Positions 1 to 8,746 of a stretch of 64,000 nt of DNA are shown in pieces. The stretch is from G965205725 sp965205725 (lineage in GTDB: Bacteria; Pseudomonadota; Gammaproteobacteria; Pseudomonadales; Halieaceae). Numbering within the stretch: position 1 is the first letter of the stretch; each line of letters starts with the position of its first letter. Both the position numbers and the translations under genes were made by a program. The stretch lies in contig OZ242189.1 of assembly GCA_965205725.1 (NCBI GenBank), forward strand, positions 1,860,001 to 1,924,000, written 5' to 3'. The notes beneath the pieces were generated by a model. The model did no database searches and was not told where the DNA came from. It saw only the letters and a list, made by a program, of their open reading frames with translations.

Positions 1-37
1 ATATGGCTCTCATCCAGGCCGCAGAGTTGGCGCTCGC

Positions 38-751
38 TCAACATGTCTCGACCTCGGCAACGGGCAGCTCTGAGGCCAATGTAATACCAGTGTTCGGGTT
101 GATGTTTACACCCCAGGCCATTGCCTCTACACCAGCGGCAACTGCTTCGCGCAATGCCAGCGCATACCTGGGGTCAATGTCCGCCGCCGCCGCGACAGAC
201 CGCACGCCCGTATGCAAGGCACAAAAGAAAATAACCGCACGCTGCCCTGCCTCCACGACAGCCAGCAATTCACGCAGGTGTTTAGTTGCGCGAGCGCTGA
301 CAGTATCAGGAAACACGCCCAGCCCATAGTCGCGGTACCAAGTGACCGACTTCACCTCGACATAACACTCTCGCTCGCCAGCACTCAACAGCAAATCGGC
401 GCGACTACTGTCGCCGTATTTCACCTCTGCACGCAACTCGGGATAACCGGCCAGAGCAGGTATCTGGCTGGCGGCAACTGCCTCCCATACAACTTTATTC
501 GCTTTGGCAGAATGCACACAAGCCATTCCCGCAGCGGTTTCCACTAACTCCCAGGTATGCGGGTATTTGCGTATTTTTGCATCGCTATGGGAAAGCCAAA
601 CGCGGCTACCGGGCTCAGCACAACCGGTCATAGCGCCCGTGTTTGGACAATGAGCAGTGATCGATTCACCTGTATCCAGCGTCACATCGGCGAGAAATCG
701 CTTGTAGCGTTTCTCCAAAATGCCAGCAATCAATCCAGAGTTGAACTCCAT
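38..751 (-). CDS. sfsA: SfsA, sugar fermentation stimulation protein
   Basis: The 237-residue protein has the usual SfsA length and conserved blocks: HCPNTGAM near residues 34-41, RADLLL near 117, YVEVKSVT near 130 and PDTVSARATKHLREL near 150. The acidic and lysine residues in the RADLLL and VEVKS blocks resemble a nuclease-like core; the biochemical role of the family is poorly defined, with DNA binding and maltose-gene stimulation reported in E. coli. The ATG shares one base with the TGA of the upstream aminotransferase (TGATG), so the two are very likely cotranscribed and translationally coupled. In Pseudomonas the same gene also lies just before the aminotransferase and dksA. Confidence 0.95.
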   Translation of the reverse strand: MEFNSGLIAGILEKRYKRFLADVTLDTGESITAHCPNTGAMTGCAEPGSRVWLSHSDAKIRKYPHTWELVETAAGMACVHSAKANKVVWEAVAASQIPALAGYPELRAEVKYGDSSRADLLLSAGERECYVEVKSVTWYRDYGLGVFPDTVSARATKHLRELLAVVEAGQRAVIFFCALHTGVRSVAAAADIDPRYALALREAVAAGVEAMAWGVNINPNTGITLASELPVAEVETC

Positions 752-1917
752 CAGCCAAGCACCTTGTCCAGGCGTCGCACCGCTTCCTCAATTCGCTCCA
801 GGCCTGTTGTATAGGAAAAGCGCACAAATTCATTGGCCCGGTGATTGCCAAAATCAGCGCCGGGAGTCAGCGCTACTCCGTGTTGTTCCAGCATATCCAG
901 GCAGAATTTTTGGCTATCTTGCGAGAACTGGCCGATACCTGCGTAGATATAGAACGCGCCATCGGGCTGCACTGGAACCTCAAAACCCATGCGTACCAAC
1001 TCGGGTAACAGAAAATCACGGCGCTGGGCAAAAATATCGCGGCGCTCATCGAGAATCGCGCGCGTTTCAGGTTCAAAGCCAGCCAGCGCAGCATGTTGGG
1101 CTATAGTCGACATGGAAATAAAGAGATTTTGAGCCAGTTTCTCCAGCTCAGGTACGGTGTTTTCAGGAGCAACCAGCCAGCCGAGACGCCAGCCCGTCAT
1201 ACCAAAGTACTTGGAGAAGCTGTTGATGACGAATGCATCATTGTCGATTTCCAGTACAGAGGGCGTTTTCACCCCATAGCCCAGCCCATGATAAATCTCA
1301 TCGACGATTAAATAACCCGAGCCTTGTTGAGTTGCTTCACTCAAAGACTGTAGTTCGGCCCTGCCTAATACTCCACCCGTGGGATTGGAGGGCGAGGCCA
1401 CCATCGCACCAACAGTATCTTGCCCCCAGTGCTTGACAAGCAACTCGCCAGTCAACTGAAAACCGTGCTCGGGGCCGACCGGAATCAATTTTCCGCAGCC
1501 TTCCAGCAAACGCAAAAAGTGTCGATTACAGGGGTAGCCAGGGTCGGGCAGTAACATGTGCTCGCCGGGGTCCAGCAATAGCGCTGCCAGCAATAGCAGC
1601 GCGCCGGACGCGCCGGGAGTAATCATGATTCGAGCGGGGTCGATATGCAGGCCATATTCGCGCTGATACCAGGCAGATAGCGCCTCACGCAACTGAGGAA
1701 TACCCCCGGCTCCAGAATAATATGTATGTCCGTCGCCCAGCGCCCGTTGGCCTGCGCGAATAATTGGCAGAGCGGTGGAGAAATCGGGCTCTCCTGCTGC
1801 GAGGTGCACAATATCCCGTCCGGCCGCTTCGAGTTCGGTGGCGCGGGACAACACTTCGACCACGCGAAAGGGCTCTATATCTTGCAATCTCTGGGCAAAG
1901 TCAGGCCGTTGGGGCAT
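751..1917 (-). CDS. PLP-dependent class I/II aminotransferase
   Basis: A fold-type I aminotransferase of about 388 residues. The N-terminal region carries the AAGEPDF substrate-binding motif, the middle has SNPTGGV and VDEIYHGL (the PLP-contacting Asp and Tyr), and the Schiff-base lysine lies in NSFSKYFGMTGWRLGW. I place the start at the internal ATG at 1917 because the family begins at about MPQRPDF; an in-frame start at 1956 would add 13 atypical residues. It overlaps sfsA by one base and is divergent from dksA, as in the Pseudomonas dksA region. The amino-acid substrate cannot be told from sequence; aspartate/alanine-type specificity is plausible. Confidence 0.93.
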   Translation of the reverse strand: MPQRPDFAQRLQDIEPFRVVEVLSRATELEAAGRDIVHLAAGEPDFSTALPIIRAGQRALGDGHTYYSGAGGIPQLREALSAWYQREYGLHIDPARIMITPGASGALLLLAALLLDPGEHMLLPDPGYPCNRHFLRLLEGCGKLIPVGPEHGFQLTGELLVKHWGQDTVGAMVASPSNPTGGVLGRAELQSLSEATQQGSGYLIVDEIYHGLGYGVKTPSVLEIDNDAFVINSFSKYFGMTGWRLGWLVAPENTVPELEKLAQNLFISMSTIAQHAALAGFEPETRAILDERRDIFAQRRDFLLPELVRMGFEVPVQPDGAFYIYAGIGQFSQDSQKFCLDMLEQHGVALTPGADFGNHRANEFVRFSYTTGLERIEEAVRRLDKVLG

Positions 1918-2108
1918 TGCATGTATCCACTTAATAAGCAGCCGACATTCTAGCAATCAGCGGTGGCGCTGTGACCCAATCACGACGAGATAATTTTTCG
2001 GTGGCACAGCGGCAGGATATCTGGTAGATTTCTGCGCCCTCAGCGAGACGGATACCCCTTATCACTGAGATTTTTAGTCGAAAACATTGATTACTACGGG
2101 AATTTGCC

Positions 2109-2555
2109 ATGCCCCGCAAAGCTGCCAAACCTGCTCCTTCTCACGAATTCCAGAACTTTGTACCGTACAAGCCAAAGCGCGGCGAAAAGTACATGAATGA
2201 AAAGCAGCGCGAACACTTTAAACATATTTTGTTGCACTGGAAATCAGAGTTGATGGAAGAGGTGGACCGCACTGTTACCCACATGAAAGACGAAGCTGCT
2301 AACTTCCCCGACCCTGCGGACCGTGCAACCCAGGAAGAAGAGTTCAGCCTGGAATTGCGCACCCGTGATCGCGAGCGCAAGCTGATCAGAAAAATAGATA
2401 AGACTATCGATAATATTGACACAGACGACTACGGCTACTGCAATGCCTGTGGCGTGAATATTGGCATTAAACGCCTGGAAGCGCGCCCCACTGCAACCCT
2501 GTGTATTGACTGCAAGACTCTCGATGAAATCAAGGAAAAGCAAGAGCAGGGCTAA
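2109..2555 (+). CDS. dksA: RNA polymerase-binding transcription factor DksA
   Basis: DksA (148 aa) enters the RNA polymerase secondary channel and, with ppGpp, resets transcription of rRNA and amino-acid genes. The coiled-coil runs about residues 30-105 with the tip acidic pair D68 and D71 in the PDPADRATQEEEF segment. A four-cysteine zinc finger follows (C111, C114, C132, C135; C-x2-C-x17-C-x2-C), so this is the zinc-bound form rather than a cysteine-poor paralogue. The start is the ATG at 2109, giving the MPRKAAKPAPSHEF leader typical of Pseudomonas-type DksA. gluQ follows 72 bp downstream, the conserved dksA-gluQ pairing. Confidence 0.97.
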   Translation: MPRKAAKPAPSHEFQNFVPYKPKRGEKYMNEKQREHFKHILLHWKSELMEEVDRTVTHMKDEAANFPDPADRATQEEEFSLELRTRDRERKLIRKIDKTIDNIDTDDYGYCNACGVNIGIKRLEARPTATLCIDCKTLDEIKEKQEQG

Positions 2556-2627
2556 AAAACATACCCGAGCTCATGCCCGAACTAAAGTGCTGGCCTTGAC
2601 AGGTCTTTTTCCCGATATCGCTGCACA

Positions 2628-3506
2628 GTGTCTGGCTACATAGGGCGCTTCGCGCCATCACCGACCGGCCCGTTGCATATGGGCTCACTGATCTGCGCCC
2701 TCGCCAGCTACCTGGATGCCCGCGCAAACAGGGGCCGTTGGTTGCTGCGCATGGAGGACATCGACCCGCCCCGCGAGCTCGCTGGCGCCAGCCATGCGAT
2801 TCTGAACAGCTTGCAGGCGCACAACCTGAGCTGGGATGGTTCGGTGTTTTGGCAGAGCAAGCAGACACACCGCTATCAAACCACCATTGATCAGCTACTG
2901 AGCGAAAACCTGGCCTTTCGCTGCAATTGCTCGCGCCGGGAACTTGCTGCAAGTGGCGGCGTTTATCCCGGCACCTGTCGTCAGCGTTATCCTGATCTCA
3001 ATAGCGAACACGCTGTGCGCATCAAGGTGCGAGCAGGCTCCAGTTTTGAGGTGCGCGACTCAATACAATCGCGGTTTCAGCAAAAGCTCGACGCCGAGGT
3101 CGGAGATTTCATCATTCAACGCCGGGATGAGTTATTCGCCTATCAACTGGCTGTTGTACTCGACGATGCCGAACAAGGCGTGACTCACGTTGTACGCGGC
3201 GCAGATTTATACGACTCGACCCCACGGCAGATGTATTTGCAGCAGGTATTGGAACTGCCCACGCCCGACTACAGCCACATTCCCCTGCTGACAAACTCTG
3301 CGGGACAAAAATTGAGCAAGCAAACACATGCTCTGGCGCTGGATGATTCCAGGCCAACTGAGAATTTGCGCACTGCCCTGAAGTTTTTAAACCAGGACAC
3401 TGCAATAACGGGCAGCCTGCCGAGCCTGCTGGAAAATGCCATTGAAAACTGGCAACCCGGCGCAATTAAGCCCAGCCCATGGATATCCGAGTCAGTATTG
3501 TCCTGA
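2628..3506 (+). CDS. gluQ: Glutamyl-Q tRNA(Asp) synthetase
   Basis: GluQ (YadB) is a truncated glutamyl-tRNA synthetase that attaches glutamate to the queuosine base at the wobble position of tRNA(Asp). The class I HIGH motif appears as HMGS (residues 17-20) after RFAPSPTGP; a KMSKS-like KLSKQ lies near residue 228, and zinc-ligand candidates lie in CNCSRREL and YPGTC around residues 98-118. The anticodon-binding domain of GltX is absent, as expected at 292 residues. The start is a GTG. It forms the dksA-gluQ-cbrX-cbrA-cbrB series with the following genes; the true GltX is at 19.2-20.7 kb. Confidence 0.95.
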   Translation: MSGYIGRFAPSPTGPLHMGSLICALASYLDARANRGRWLLRMEDIDPPRELAGASHAILNSLQAHNLSWDGSVFWQSKQTHRYQTTIDQLLSENLAFRCNCSRRELAASGGVYPGTCRQRYPDLNSEHAVRIKVRAGSSFEVRDSIQSRFQQKLDAEVGDFIIQRRDELFAYQLAVVLDDAEQGVTHVVRGADLYDSTPRQMYLQQVLELPTPDYSHIPLLTNSAGQKLSKQTHALALDDSRPTENLRTALKFLNQDTAITGSLPSLLENAIENWQPGAIKPSPWISESVLS

Positions 3507-3519
3507 TATTATCTGTCGG

Positions 3520-3696
3520 GTGTACATCAATCGCACACTGTTAATTTTGCTGGTCACTACCATTGTTTTCCTGCCCTCGGCGCAAGAGTGGGTAACCCGT
3601 GGCGGCAGCGCCTGGTACCGCCCGTTTGTCATCTGGGGGCTGGTTCTATTGGTCACCTACTGGAATCAGCAGCGGAACTATCGGGATGACCTTTAG
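3520..3696 (+). CDS. cbrX: CbrX-like small membrane protein, coupled to cbrA
   Basis: A 58-residue protein from a GTG at 3520 with two hydrophobic stretches (LLILLVTTIVFL near residues 7-18 and FVIWGLVLLVTYW near 36-48) and a short polar tail. The reading frame stays open upstream into gluQ, but the GTG after the gluQ stop gives the sensible small membrane protein. Its stop at 3694-3696 overlaps the cbrA ATG (3686) by 11 bp. Pseudomonas has a small gene in the same place, cbrX, that overlaps cbrA and couples its translation. Identity here rests on position, size and overlap rather than on recognised residues. Confidence 0.75.
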   Translation: MYINRTLLILLVTTIVFLPSAQEWVTRGGSAWYRPFVIWGLVLLVTYWNQQRNYRDDL

Positions 3697-6460
3697 CCTG
3701 ACCCAGTTAAGCCTGCTGATTGTCGGTTACTTATCAGTTCTGTTCGGCGTGGGATTTGCCGCAGATCGAGGCATAATTCCCGCTAAAATTCTGCAACACC
3801 CCGCCGTATATATTTTGTCTCTGGGCGTGCTGGCAGGTGCCATGGGTCTCTATGGCATGACCGAGCTGGCCTACTACTTCGGCAACAATTTTCTGCTGTA
3901 TCACATCGGTGTTGTATTGATGTTCATACTCTCGCCATTGATTCTGTACCCATTACTGCGAGTTTGCCACACTTACCAACTGGGTTCCCTGGCCGACCTG
4001 TTCGCCTTTCGCTTTCAAAGTCCCCGAGTAGGCACACTGGTGACATTAGCCCTGCTATTTGCGGTATTGCCACTGCTGGCACTACAAATTAAGGCCGTGT
4101 CAGACTCTGTACACATACTTTACGACGATAGTATTTTTCCTGCGACAAATGCCGGTCAGCAGGCCGGGCCGATAGTGCTGTTCTGCATTTGCATGGCCCT
4201 GCTCGCCATGGTGTTTGGCACCCGCAACCCCGTCGGCAAGCCGCGACAGCAGGGGTTGGTAGCCACTATTGCGTTTGCATCGCTAGTCAAGCTGGTGGCT
4301 ATGCTAGGCCTGGGCTTAGCCTCAATATACAGTGTATTTGGCGGCTTCTCTGAGTTGCAGAGTTGGCTACAGAACTCACCACAGGTTGTCGCTCTACTAC
4401 ACTCACCTCTGCGGCAGGATTCTGCAAGGGCCCTGCTGCTGATTTTTTTTGCTGGCGCGGTCACCATGCCACACCTGTTTCATATGATGCTTACAGAAAA
4501 TCCGGATCGAGGTTTTCTCCGTACAGCCAGTTGGGGATTGCCACTTTATTTACTACTACTCGCGCTGCCTGTTCTCCCGCTTAGCTGGATCAGCTTCAAA
4601 CTGGATACCGGCCTGCCCGCAGCGCACAACCTGATTACTTTGGGGATTGCCCGGCAATCACCCCTGCTGAGTGCAACTGGATTTATCGCGGGTCTATCCG
4701 CCGCAAGCGCAGTTGTCATTGTCAGCGTTCTGGCTCTGGCCAATATGTGTCTTAATCATCTGGTTCTACCGGCCCGGCTACACACAGGGAACAGGCATCG
4801 GGCCCAGCACACCAATGTGTATGAACGGCTGACCTGGCTGCGCCGCGCCCTCGCCGCCGCAATCATTGTGTTGGGGGTTTTGTTCTACCATCTCATGCAA
4901 GCACAGCAATCCCTCACCGACTTGGGCCTGGTTGCCTTTATTGGCACCTTGCAGTTTTTGCCGGGAATACTCGCCACACTGTTTTGGCCGAAGGCTAATC
5001 GACAGGGTTTGATTGCAGGCCTGGCCGCCGGTTTCAGCGTCTGGTTTTTTGCACTGCTGCTACCGCTTATCAGTGACTACGAACCCGGATTCCTCAGTCA
5101 GTGGTCTCTGTACTGGTTTGCAGAGAGCGAAAACACCTGGAGCGCTGCGGCGGTTATATCTCAGACAATCAACATTGCACTGTTTATTAGCGTATCCGTG
5201 CTGACTCCTACTCGTGCGGCAGAGCACCGCACTGCGGCAATTATTCAGCGCGCTATACCTCAGTACATGGAGAGTGACTCAGAACCGGAAGATACCAGCC
5301 ACATTGAAAGTAACCTGCACATTGAAAGTAACCTGAACCAAAACCAATCGCAATTTACGGGCCTGGCAGCAGACCTGAACAACCTGCGCCGACATCATAG
5401 AGAGACCCTTCAGGAATTGCCCATCGGCGTATTTTCCCTTGGCGCCGATGGGGAAGTATTGCTTTGGAACCGATTTATGGAGGAGCTTACCGGGGTGCAC
5501 GCATCTGTCGTTGTAGGCTCTCTGCTTGAATCCCTACCCAACAAATGGGCTGACCTGCTGGTGGGATTTGCAAATGCTGATGCACCAAATACTCACCGAC
5601 TACAGTTGCCGACTCATCCCGACGCTGAAACCCATAGCGGACACTGGATCAGCTTACACAAATCTATTCTGGAATCTTCTGCCCGCGGCTCCATTGATCG
5701 GCTCATAGTCGTCGAGGACGTTACCGACAACCGTATGCTGGAGCAGGAATTACTACACAGTGAACGGCTGGCATCTATTGGCCGCCTGGCCGCCGGGATT
5801 GCCCACGAAATTGGCAACCCTATAACCGGCATAGCCTGCCTGGCACAGAATCTCGAATACGAGGTGGGCGCTGATGAAATCAGAGAAACAGCATTAGAAA
5901 TTCTCACGCAAACTGACCGCGTCACCCGTATTGTTGAATCTCTGGTCAATTTCTCTCATACCGGTAAGAACCGCACCGAGCACGCGGAGCTGGCCCCGAT
6001 AAATTTAGCAGACTGTGTCGACGAAGCGGTGCATCTACTACAGTTAGACCACCGTGCACGACCCGTCAGGTTCGACAATCGCTGCGACCGCGAGCATCTG
6101 GTGTTGGCTGAAAGTCAAAAATTGTTGCAGGTTTTTATCAATCTGCTCAGCAATGCCAGAGATGCCAGCGAAGATGGCCAATCTGTTGTGGTCGAAAGCT
6201 CGGTCAAAGATACGGATGTTTGTATTGCAGTGACCGACGCAGGCACTGGCATTGATCAACACGTCAGGGAGCAAATCTTCGAGCCCTTTTTTACAACTAA
6301 AGGTCCAGGACTTGGCACGGGGCTGGGACTGGCTTTGGTCTACAGTATCCTGGAAGACATGGGCGGCCGAGTTCAGGTGGACAGCCCGGTGACCAATGGC
6401 AGAGGCAGCCGGTTTGAGCTCACTCTCAGAACCGCTGAATACGCCGAAGAATACCTCTGA
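3686..6460 (+). CDS. cbrA: CbrA sensor histidine kinase with SLC5 transporter domain
   Basis: The 924-residue protein joins a sodium/solute symporter-like membrane domain (about residues 1-500, a dozen or more hydrophobic helices) to a linker, a PAS domain (ELPIGVFSLGADGEVLLWN) and a HisKA/HATPase core. The phospho-accepting histidine is H707 in AGIAHEIGNPITG; the N box is VFINLLSNARDAS and the G boxes are DAGTGI and GTGLGLAL. This architecture defines CbrA, which with CbrB controls use of carbon and nitrogen sources; SLC5 domains of this type can take up histidine in Pseudomonas. The start at 3686 overlaps cbrX. An upstream in-frame start (3599) would add 29 residues out of frame with cbrX and is rejected. 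An exact 18-bp tandem duplication at 5300-5335 doubles HIESNL in the linker. Confidence 0.95.
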   Translation: MTFSLTQLSLLIVGYLSVLFGVGFAADRGIIPAKILQHPAVYILSLGVLAGAMGLYGMTELAYYFGNNFLLYHIGVVLMFILSPLILYPLLRVCHTYQLGSLADLFAFRFQSPRVGTLVTLALLFAVLPLLALQIKAVSDSVHILYDDSIFPATNAGQQAGPIVLFCICMALLAMVFGTRNPVGKPRQQGLVATIAFASLVKLVAMLGLGLASIYSVFGGFSELQSWLQNSPQVVALLHSPLRQDSARALLLIFFAGAVTMPHLFHMMLTENPDRGFLRTASWGLPLYLLLLALPVLPLSWISFKLDTGLPAAHNLITLGIARQSPLLSATGFIAGLSAASAVVIVSVLALANMCLNHLVLPARLHTGNRHRAQHTNVYERLTWLRRALAAAIIVLGVLFYHLMQAQQSLTDLGLVAFIGTLQFLPGILATLFWPKANRQGLIAGLAAGFSVWFFALLLPLISDYEPGFLSQWSLYWFAESENTWSAAAVISQTINIALFISVSVLTPTRAAEHRTAAIIQRAIPQYMESDSEPEDTSHIESNLHIESNLNQNQSQFTGLAADLNNLRRHHRETLQELPIGVFSLGADGEVLLWNRFMEELTGVHASVVVGSLLESLPNKWADLLVGFANADAPNTHRLQLPTHPDAETHSGHWISLHKSILESSARGSIDRLIVVEDVTDNRMLEQELLHSERLASIGRLAAGIAHEIGNPITGIACLAQNLEYEVGADEIRETALEILTQTDRVTRIVESLVNFSHTGKNRTEHAELAPINLADCVDEAVHLLQLDHRARPVRFDNRCDREHLVLAESQKLLQVFINLLSNARDASEDGQSVVVESSVKDTDVCIAVTDAGTGIDQHVREQIFEPFFTTKGPGLGTGLGLALVYSILEDMGGRVQVDSPVTNGRGSRFELTLRTAEYAEEYL

Positions 6461-6573
6461 ATCCGCGGACAAAGCCGTAACAACGTGGCTCCTAAGCTGG
6501 CAAAAAGGAAACAGAAGCGCTATTTTGGGTTACATCTACACAGTGAGTAACAAATTTTGCTCCAGGACCCTCT

Positions 6574-8031
6574 ATGCAACACATACTAGTTGTTGAAGAC
6601 GAGTCAGTTATCCGCTCAGCACTTCGCCGCTTGCTCGAACGCAGCGAATACATAGTCAGCGAGGCGGCCTCGGTACAGGAGGCAGAGAACCAGCATGAAT
6701 TATCCGGCTTCGACCTTATTATCAGCGACCTGCGTCTGCCGGGTGCTCCTGGAACGGATCTCATAAAACGGGCCGGGGCAGTACCCGTACTGATCATGAC
6801 CAGCTATGCCAGTCTGCGCTCAGCAGTAGATTCAATGCGCATGGGCGCTGTCGACTACATTGCCAAACCATTCGATCACGATGACATGCTTGCCGCTGTT
6901 CAACGCATCATCAAGGATCACCTCCGGCGTCGCCCGCCATTTGACAAAAGCAAACCCGGCAAGGTCGACAGGCGAGCCAGACAAAGCCGCAAGGGGTTAG
7001 TCGGTAACTGCCCCGATATGCAATTGCTGTATAGCCACATCGGCAAGGTGGCTCCAACAGATTCGACTGTGCTGGTGCTGGGAGAAACCGGCACGGGTAA
7101 GGAGCTGGTCGCCAGAACCGTTCACGAACAAAGTGCGCGAGAACACCAGGCACTCATATCGGTAAACTGCGCAGCCATTCCCGAAACCCTGATCGAGTCC
7201 GAGCTGTTTGGATACGAAAAAGGCGCGTTCACGGGCGCGCACACTAGCCGCACTGGACTCATAGAGGCGGCCGACGGCGGCACTTTATTCCTCGATGAAA
7301 TCGGCGAGTTGCCAGTGGAGGCCCAGGCTCGCCTGCTACGCTTTATACAGGAAGGCGAAATTCGCAGGATTGGCTCGGTAGAATCACGCAAGGTCGATGT
7401 CCGTCTGATCTGTGCCACCCACCGTGATCTCAAACAGTTATCGGCAGAAGGCCAGTTTCGACAGGATCTTTATTACCGCATCAATGTGATGCGTCTTCAC
7501 TTGCCGCCCCTGCGTGAACGCGGCAAGGACATCCTGGAACTGGCCGAGTATTTGCTTGAGCAACGAGTTAGCGCCCTCAGCAGCAAGCCGAGAGTTTTTT
7601 CTCCCAAAGCCATTCAAGCTATCACCACCTACCCCTGGCCAGGCAATGTGAGGGAAATGGAAAATGCGGTTGAGCGCGCGGTCATACTCAGTGAGGAGAA
7701 AGCGATTGACAACGAACTGCTCGGTATAGATCTGGAACTGGCGAAGGCGACTCAGATACGCGGACGCAGTGCCATTGGCAGTATTTCGGCTAGCGGCAAA
7801 GCCAGCAATTTCGGCCCGCCTGAGGATCTTTCTCTGGAGGATTATTTTCAGCGCTTTGTGCTCGAACATCAGGACTCTATGAGTGAGACTGAGCTAGCCC
7901 AAAAGCTCGGCGTCAGCCGCAAGTGCCTGTGGGAACGGCGACAGCGCTTTGGTATTCCCAGACAGCGCAGGAGTAAACCGGACACCAGAAAGCCCGATCA
8001 AGGCAATGTAAATAATGCAGATTCCGGGTAG
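6574..8031 (+). CDS. cbrB: CbrB, sigma-54-dependent response regulator
   Basis: A 485-residue NtrC-family activator. The receiver domain (1-115) has acidic residues E8/D9, phospho-acceptor D52 in IISDLRLPG and K103 in AKPF. The AAA+ domain has Walker A GETGTGKE (170-177), the sigma-54-contacting GAFTGA loop (217-222), and Walker B GGTLFLDEIGE. A Fis-type helix-turn-helix follows (SETELAQKLGVSRKCLWERR, near 435-455). It lies 113 bp after cbrA. In Pseudomonas CbrB switches on the sRNA CrcZ from a sigma-54 promoter just downstream; a matching promoter is seen here at 8162-8178, so the first target is likely the adjacent RNA. Confidence 0.96.
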   Translation: MQHILVVEDESVIRSALRRLLERSEYIVSEAASVQEAENQHELSGFDLIISDLRLPGAPGTDLIKRAGAVPVLIMTSYASLRSAVDSMRMGAVDYIAKPFDHDDMLAAVQRIIKDHLRRRPPFDKSKPGKVDRRARQSRKGLVGNCPDMQLLYSHIGKVAPTDSTVLVLGETGTGKELVARTVHEQSAREHQALISVNCAAIPETLIESELFGYEKGAFTGAHTSRTGLIEAADGGTLFLDEIGELPVEAQARLLRFIQEGEIRRIGSVESRKVDVRLICATHRDLKQLSAEGQFRQDLYYRINVMRLHLPPLRERGKDILELAEYLLEQRVSALSSKPRVFSPKAIQAITTYPWPGNVREMENAVERAVILSEEKAIDNELLGIDLELAKATQIRGRSAIGSISASGKASNFGPPEDLSLEDYFQRFVLEHQDSMSETELAQKLGVSRKCLWERRQRFGIPRQRRSKPDTRKPDQGNVNNADSG

Positions 8032-8039
8032 TTTTTTTC

Positions 8040-8140
8040 GTTACTGCGGGCAAATCTAGTGACACATTTTGGTGTATAAAGGTAACGAAAGCACGGATAA
8101 GGTTCCGTAGCCGAAAACCCGTTTAGCCGTAACTTGTTAT
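8040..8140 (+). promoter_or_regulatory. Possible CbrB upstream activator half-sites
   Basis: GTTAC at 8040-8044, GTAAC at 8082-8086 and the small palindrome TAACTTGTTA at 8131-8140 lie within 125 bp upstream of the sigma-54 promoter. Inverted GTTAC/GTAAC half-sites at this distance are what one would expect of enhancer sites for an NtrC-type activator. The CbrB consensus was recalled only loosely, so this is a suggestion from spacing and symmetry. Confidence 0.35.
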
Positions 8141-8161
8141 ATTTACTGCAAAATAACAGAC

Positions 8162-8178
8162 TTGGCACAGCATGTGCA
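8162..8178 (+). promoter_or_regulatory. Sigma-54 promoter (-24/-12)
   Basis: TTGGCACAGCATGTGCA has the invariant GG (8164-8165) and GC (8176-8177) separated by exactly ten bases, with TGGCAC and TGCA flanks close to consensus. It is 131 bp downstream of cbrB, which encodes a sigma-54 activator, and points toward the A-rich non-coding stretch. Expected transcription start is about 8188-8190. Confidence 0.88.
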
Positions 8179-8245
8179 GAACCCCGAGCGGCTACAAAAA
8201 TAAAAATTAAAATCTGCCTCAATAACAATAATATTGCAAGCTATG

Positions 8246-8275
8246 GACCTGGATGGGGAAGACACCGTTTTCCCC
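8246..8275 (+). repeat. Hairpin module copy 1
   Basis: GACCTGGATGGGGAA leads into a stem formed by GGGGAAGAC and GTTTTCCCC (8255-8275) with a 3-base loop and one G-T pair. A T-rich tail (TTCGTTCGTTT) follows, so it could act as an intrinsic terminator. It matches the module at 8717-8746 in 27 or so of 30 positions. Confidence 0.75.
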
Positions 8276-8482
8276 TTCGTTCGTTTGGCTATACCACTTT
8301 TTCCAGTAAAAGCAGCCGTTTACTCACTCAGAAACAGGGTGCATTGCAGAGTAGCTGAGCAGGAAGTGTTACCCGTCACGGCAATTTCGGAATGTGGTAT
8401 TCAGGTAACAATTTTTGCAACAACAGGGGCATTTAATGCTGAGATACTTGACGACTCTTGGCCTGACTCCCTCGTATAAAAA

Positions 8483-8644
8483 GAGACCTTTGCATGGAAG
8501 ATGATGTCGCTTTCAAGCCAGGCAAAAACCCACGCAATAAGAGAGTTTATGCGTATCAATGACCGATTGAGTACGATTTTACCAACCGTAGGCGCTTTTA
8601 GGTGACGCAGCAGGCAGGTGAAATGGCTTTCGTGCAAAGGTCTC
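8483..8644. mobile_element. MITE copy A (162 bp)
   Basis: Non-coding element with terminal inverted repeats GAGACCTTTGCA(T/C)G at the left and its complement CGTGCAAAGGTCTC at the right. It is flanked by AAAAA on both sides, a possible 5-bp target duplication that is weak because of the homopolymer. Internal sequence matches copies B and D (GTATCAATGACCGATTGAG and CCGTAGGCGCTTTTAGG). It encodes nothing and lies inside the candidate CrcZ-like RNA. Confidence 0.88.
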
Positions 8645-8716
8645 AAAAAGAATTTCATCGCCCGCGCAGACAATGCGTGGTCATATAACGGATAATAATA
8701 AGACTACTCTATGAGA

Positions 8717-8746
8717 GACCTGGATGGGGAAAACGCAGTTTTCCCC
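8717..8746 (+). repeat. Hairpin module copy 2
   Basis: The same GACCTGGATGGGGAA prefix leads into a perfect 9-bp stem GGGGAAAAC / GTTTTCCCC (8726-8746) with a GCA loop. It lies 60 bp before pcnB and is preceded, like copy 1, by an AATAATAA-type tract. Candidate 3' end of the CrcZ-like RNA, although the following bases are only weakly T-rich. Confidence 0.75.

Noticed and set aside
8401..8673. ORFs inside and around MITE copies (also near 13302-13520, 16456-16680, 48559-48831)
   Set aside because: They follow the shared non-coding MITE core on either strand, differ in frame between copies and have no protein family features.
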